From Leguminivora glycinivorella (Eukaryota > Arthropoda > Insecta > Lepidoptera > Tortricidae): 64,000 nucleotides of DNA. The first letter of the stretch is position 1, and each line of letters starts with the position of its first letter. Location: positions 1,319,501 through 1,383,500 of the forward strand of contig NC_062990.1 of assembly GCF_023078275.1 (NCBI RefSeq), read 5' to 3'. Under the pieces are notes generated by a model. It was not told the DNA's origin, did not search any database, and saw only the letters and a list, made by a program, of their open reading frames with translations. The position numbers and the translations under genes were made by a program. Shown piece after piece: positions 61,430 to 64,000 of the stretch.

Positions 61430-64000
61430 GTTGCAAACATCATTTCAACACCAAATTTTTGCCAAAACTGTACAGATACAATATTGGGAGCCCACATTCT
61501 CATTGTAAACCTAAGAGAAAACTGTAGAAACATACAGAAAAAGTTGATAGAAATAACTAAGCAAATGAAATGGACGGCATATTTAGATGAGACAGGATCT
61601 TTGGCGGACACAATAATAAATAACAACAAAGAAGAATATAAATTAATCACTGGAACAGCTAATTTAAATGAACCAATCAGAAAAGAAGTGAAAACACATA
61701 AAATAATACTAGATAATGAGTCATTAAAGAATAAACTAGTTAAAGATGCTAATATGCATAAGTATTTATTTCATCAAGTCAAGGAAACAGAGCCCACACT
61801 ACCTGCTGGAATCACAGTGAAAAAGGTTGTTAAAGACATTGACAACATTGAAATGACTGATTTTGCACCACAAGATTTATTAGAACTAAATTGGGCTGAA
61901 GATGAAAAAGAACCTAACGAACTGCAAAGCAATGAAGCTTTGATTATGAATTTAATGGAAGAAGCAAAAACAGGTGACAAGCACAAACATTTTCATGATC
62001 ATTTAAATTTGAAAGTTATAGAACCTGAAACACAGACTTTGAATGATTCACTATCAGTCAAATTAGTACAGAATCAAACAGAAAATGAAAATTACAGTGA
62101 TTCTGAAGTAGTACCTCAAGACTTGCTTGAATTGAAGTGGCCAGACGAACCAAATCAAAGTGATAAACAACAAACAATAATACCTGTTAAGAAGCTTAAC
62201 TTTAATGAATCATTAACAGTAAAATATATACCTTCTCATAAACTACTGAGAGTCTATGGTGGTCCCAAAGCTTCTCAAAATTTAGCCGGAAATTGCAATG
62301 ATAAAGAGACACAGGACGAAACTGCTCAAAAACCCAGTATAGATCTTACGAAATGGTTGCATGATCAAGGCATGAACACCATTAAAGCTAAAAGTATTAC
62401 TGATATCAGTGCTACACAAGATTTTGATATAGAGGACCATATAACTAAAAAAGTTAAAGTAGAAATGAAAGATCCTGAAAGATCTAATCACTCTGGAACT
62501 GGATTGATAAAAAATAAATGCAGTATTGCTGTTAAAAACTTAGAGTTAGAAGAAGCTTTAGACTTGAGAGATCCAGACATCGATACTGATGCAATCAGAT
62601 GTGGACTTTGCGATTTAAAATTCATACTTTTTGAATCATATCAAAGTCATTATAAAACGCATAACATATCTGATAAAGCAAAATGTTATAAGTGTTCTGG
62701 TAAATTTCCTGTTGTTGAATTGTTAATAGAGCATCTACTGAATATACATTCTGAGCATATGTCTTACTGCACTATATGTTACGCGCTGTTACCTCAAACT
62801 AAGATGGCACATCACGTAATTGAATACCATGCAAAGAAAGTTCAAATTGTAAACGCCCAGTCAGTACCTTTAATAACCAAGGATGGTAGATGTAAATCTT
62901 GCCTTCAAACATCAGTTGGCAGCTCTCATATCTGTGTATTTAATTACGAATGCATTGAATGTAAACAAGACTGCATACACGAAAGATTCATTAAATCATT
63001 CATAGAACAAATCAAAGATAATAAAACAGTATATAAATGCACAGACTGTGAATATATGTACAAAACTAAGCAGGATATCGTCAAACATGCCAACTATATG
63101 CATCTTCGGCATTTATCTCACCAGTGCAATGTCTGCGAAATGAAATTTGGATCTCAAAATGAACTTACCAAGCATAGCGCTTCTTGCCATTACACTTGTA
63201 TGCGATGCAAGAAAGTGTTTTCAGAGAAGAATCTTAACCATGACTGTCATTTAGAAAGTGATTTGTGTTGTGAAACCTGCGGACAAAAGTTTAGCAATCC
63301 GAGATTGTTACACAAGCATAAAGAAACTGCGTCAGCTATAAGAGATCAGTGTATTCTTTGCCATGATTTTGTTCCAAACATATGTAATCTGTCCCGACAT
63401 ATGCAGGTTAAACACCAAGTGTATTTAAAAAAAGTCAACGAAACAATTTTCTATGAATGCACAATTTGCCAGCAAAGATTTGACGATGGAATCGAATTTA
63501 GGCAGCACAAATGTTTGTACGACTGTCATATTTGTGAAAAAAGATTTATTAATAAAATACTGTATGAAAGACATTTGCAAGCACATAAAACTGGTAGACC
63601 GAAATTTAAGTGTTCTGTTTGTAACTTGGAGTTAAAAGACAAAAGCTCTTTGAGTAATCATATGGGAACACATCCGGAGCATGTGACATGTCCGATATGC
63701 AAAACCTATGTTACGAAAACTGTCTTATTAAAGCATGTTGAAAGTCACAAAGATGCTGGTGATCTAAAATGTCCGCATTGCGTTTTAGTGTGTGAGAACC
63801 AAAATCAGTTAGAAGTGCATGTGAACAGGTTCCATCTAATGCAAAGGCCATACCAGTGCGATATATGTAGTAAATCTTTCTATGGAAAATTAAAATTACG
63901 TGAGCATATAAAAGAACATAACGCGTCTCATCGTCGTACCTGTCAATGCCCTGTATGTGATAAGAGTTTCACTAGAAAAGTGTATTTGGAAAAACATTTG
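61430..64000 (+). CDS. ZAD C2H2 zinc-finger protein 2, exon 2 (runs off the window)
   Basis: Acceptor ACAATTTCAG, phase 0, open for 857 codons to the window end. It begins V-A-N-I-I-S-T-P-N-F-C-Q-N-C, giving C93-x2-C96 and completing the ZAD. A long acidic linker follows with two copies of P-Q-D-L-L-E-L-x-W (near 61880 and 62130) and two N-x-S-L-x-V-K motifs. From about 62590 there are some fifteen C2H2-type fingers, several degenerate, the last cut by the window edge. The product is a nuclear DNA-binding factor of at least 939 residues. It shares an E-P-I-R motif in the linker with the upstream ZAD gene. Confidence 0.85.

Overview
The window is nuclear DNA from an insect, most likely a moth or butterfly (Lepidoptera). 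The evidence is its repeat content: Helitron-like elements ending in a GCCGCGGGCAAAAGCTAG-type terminus, tRNA-derived SINEs with a GACGACCGGTCTGGCTC head, LINE tails ending in GATGATG runs, GTCY-microsatellite repeats, a CsRn1/Kabuki-type gypsy element and ZAD-type zinc-finger genes. The species is not determined.

Layout. (1) 1-11.3 kb is intergenic and built from degraded transposons: LINE tails, SINEs, foldback MITEs, a composite hAT element with an 8-bp target duplication, and a palindromic element with a tRNA-like core. (2) 11319-17277 is a structurally complete Ty3/gypsy LTR retrotransposon with one gag-pol ORF. Its gag start lies inside the 5' LTR, its probable primer site lies inside gag, and a 19-bp minisatellite follows pol. 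(3) 17.3-33.4 kb is repeat-rich intergenic or intronic DNA with no recognised host gene. (4) 33457-52489 is the 5' part of a minus-strand gene that looks like the Golgi tether GMAP-210/TRIP11. Two exons are seen, separated by an 18.8-kb intron packed with nested transposons, including a second complete LTR element (45681-50611, CsRn1/Kabuki type, antisense to the host gene, LTRs identical by eye). (5) 52.5-53.15 kb is a compact head-to-head promoter region. (6) 53154-64000 is a plus-strand cluster of ZAD zinc-finger genes.

The ZAD cluster is the main host-gene interest. The first gene encodes ZAD1, three C2H2 fingers and the first half of a second ZAD in two exons. A phase-0 donor can then join either of two terminal exons. 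One (57621-59006) completes ZAD2 and adds nine C2H2 fingers. The other (55366-56760) replaces ZAD2 with a RanBP2/Nup153-like zinc-finger tail. The second gene (60506 to beyond the window) is a third ZAD with a long C2H2 array. All three ZADs are split by a phase-0 intron at the same place, which indicates tandem duplication of one ancestral gene. Such proteins are normally nuclear DNA-binding factors that dimerise through the ZAD.

No CRISPR array, rRNA gene or bacterial feature was seen. Most short ORFs in the transposon-rich part are chance or transposon remnants.
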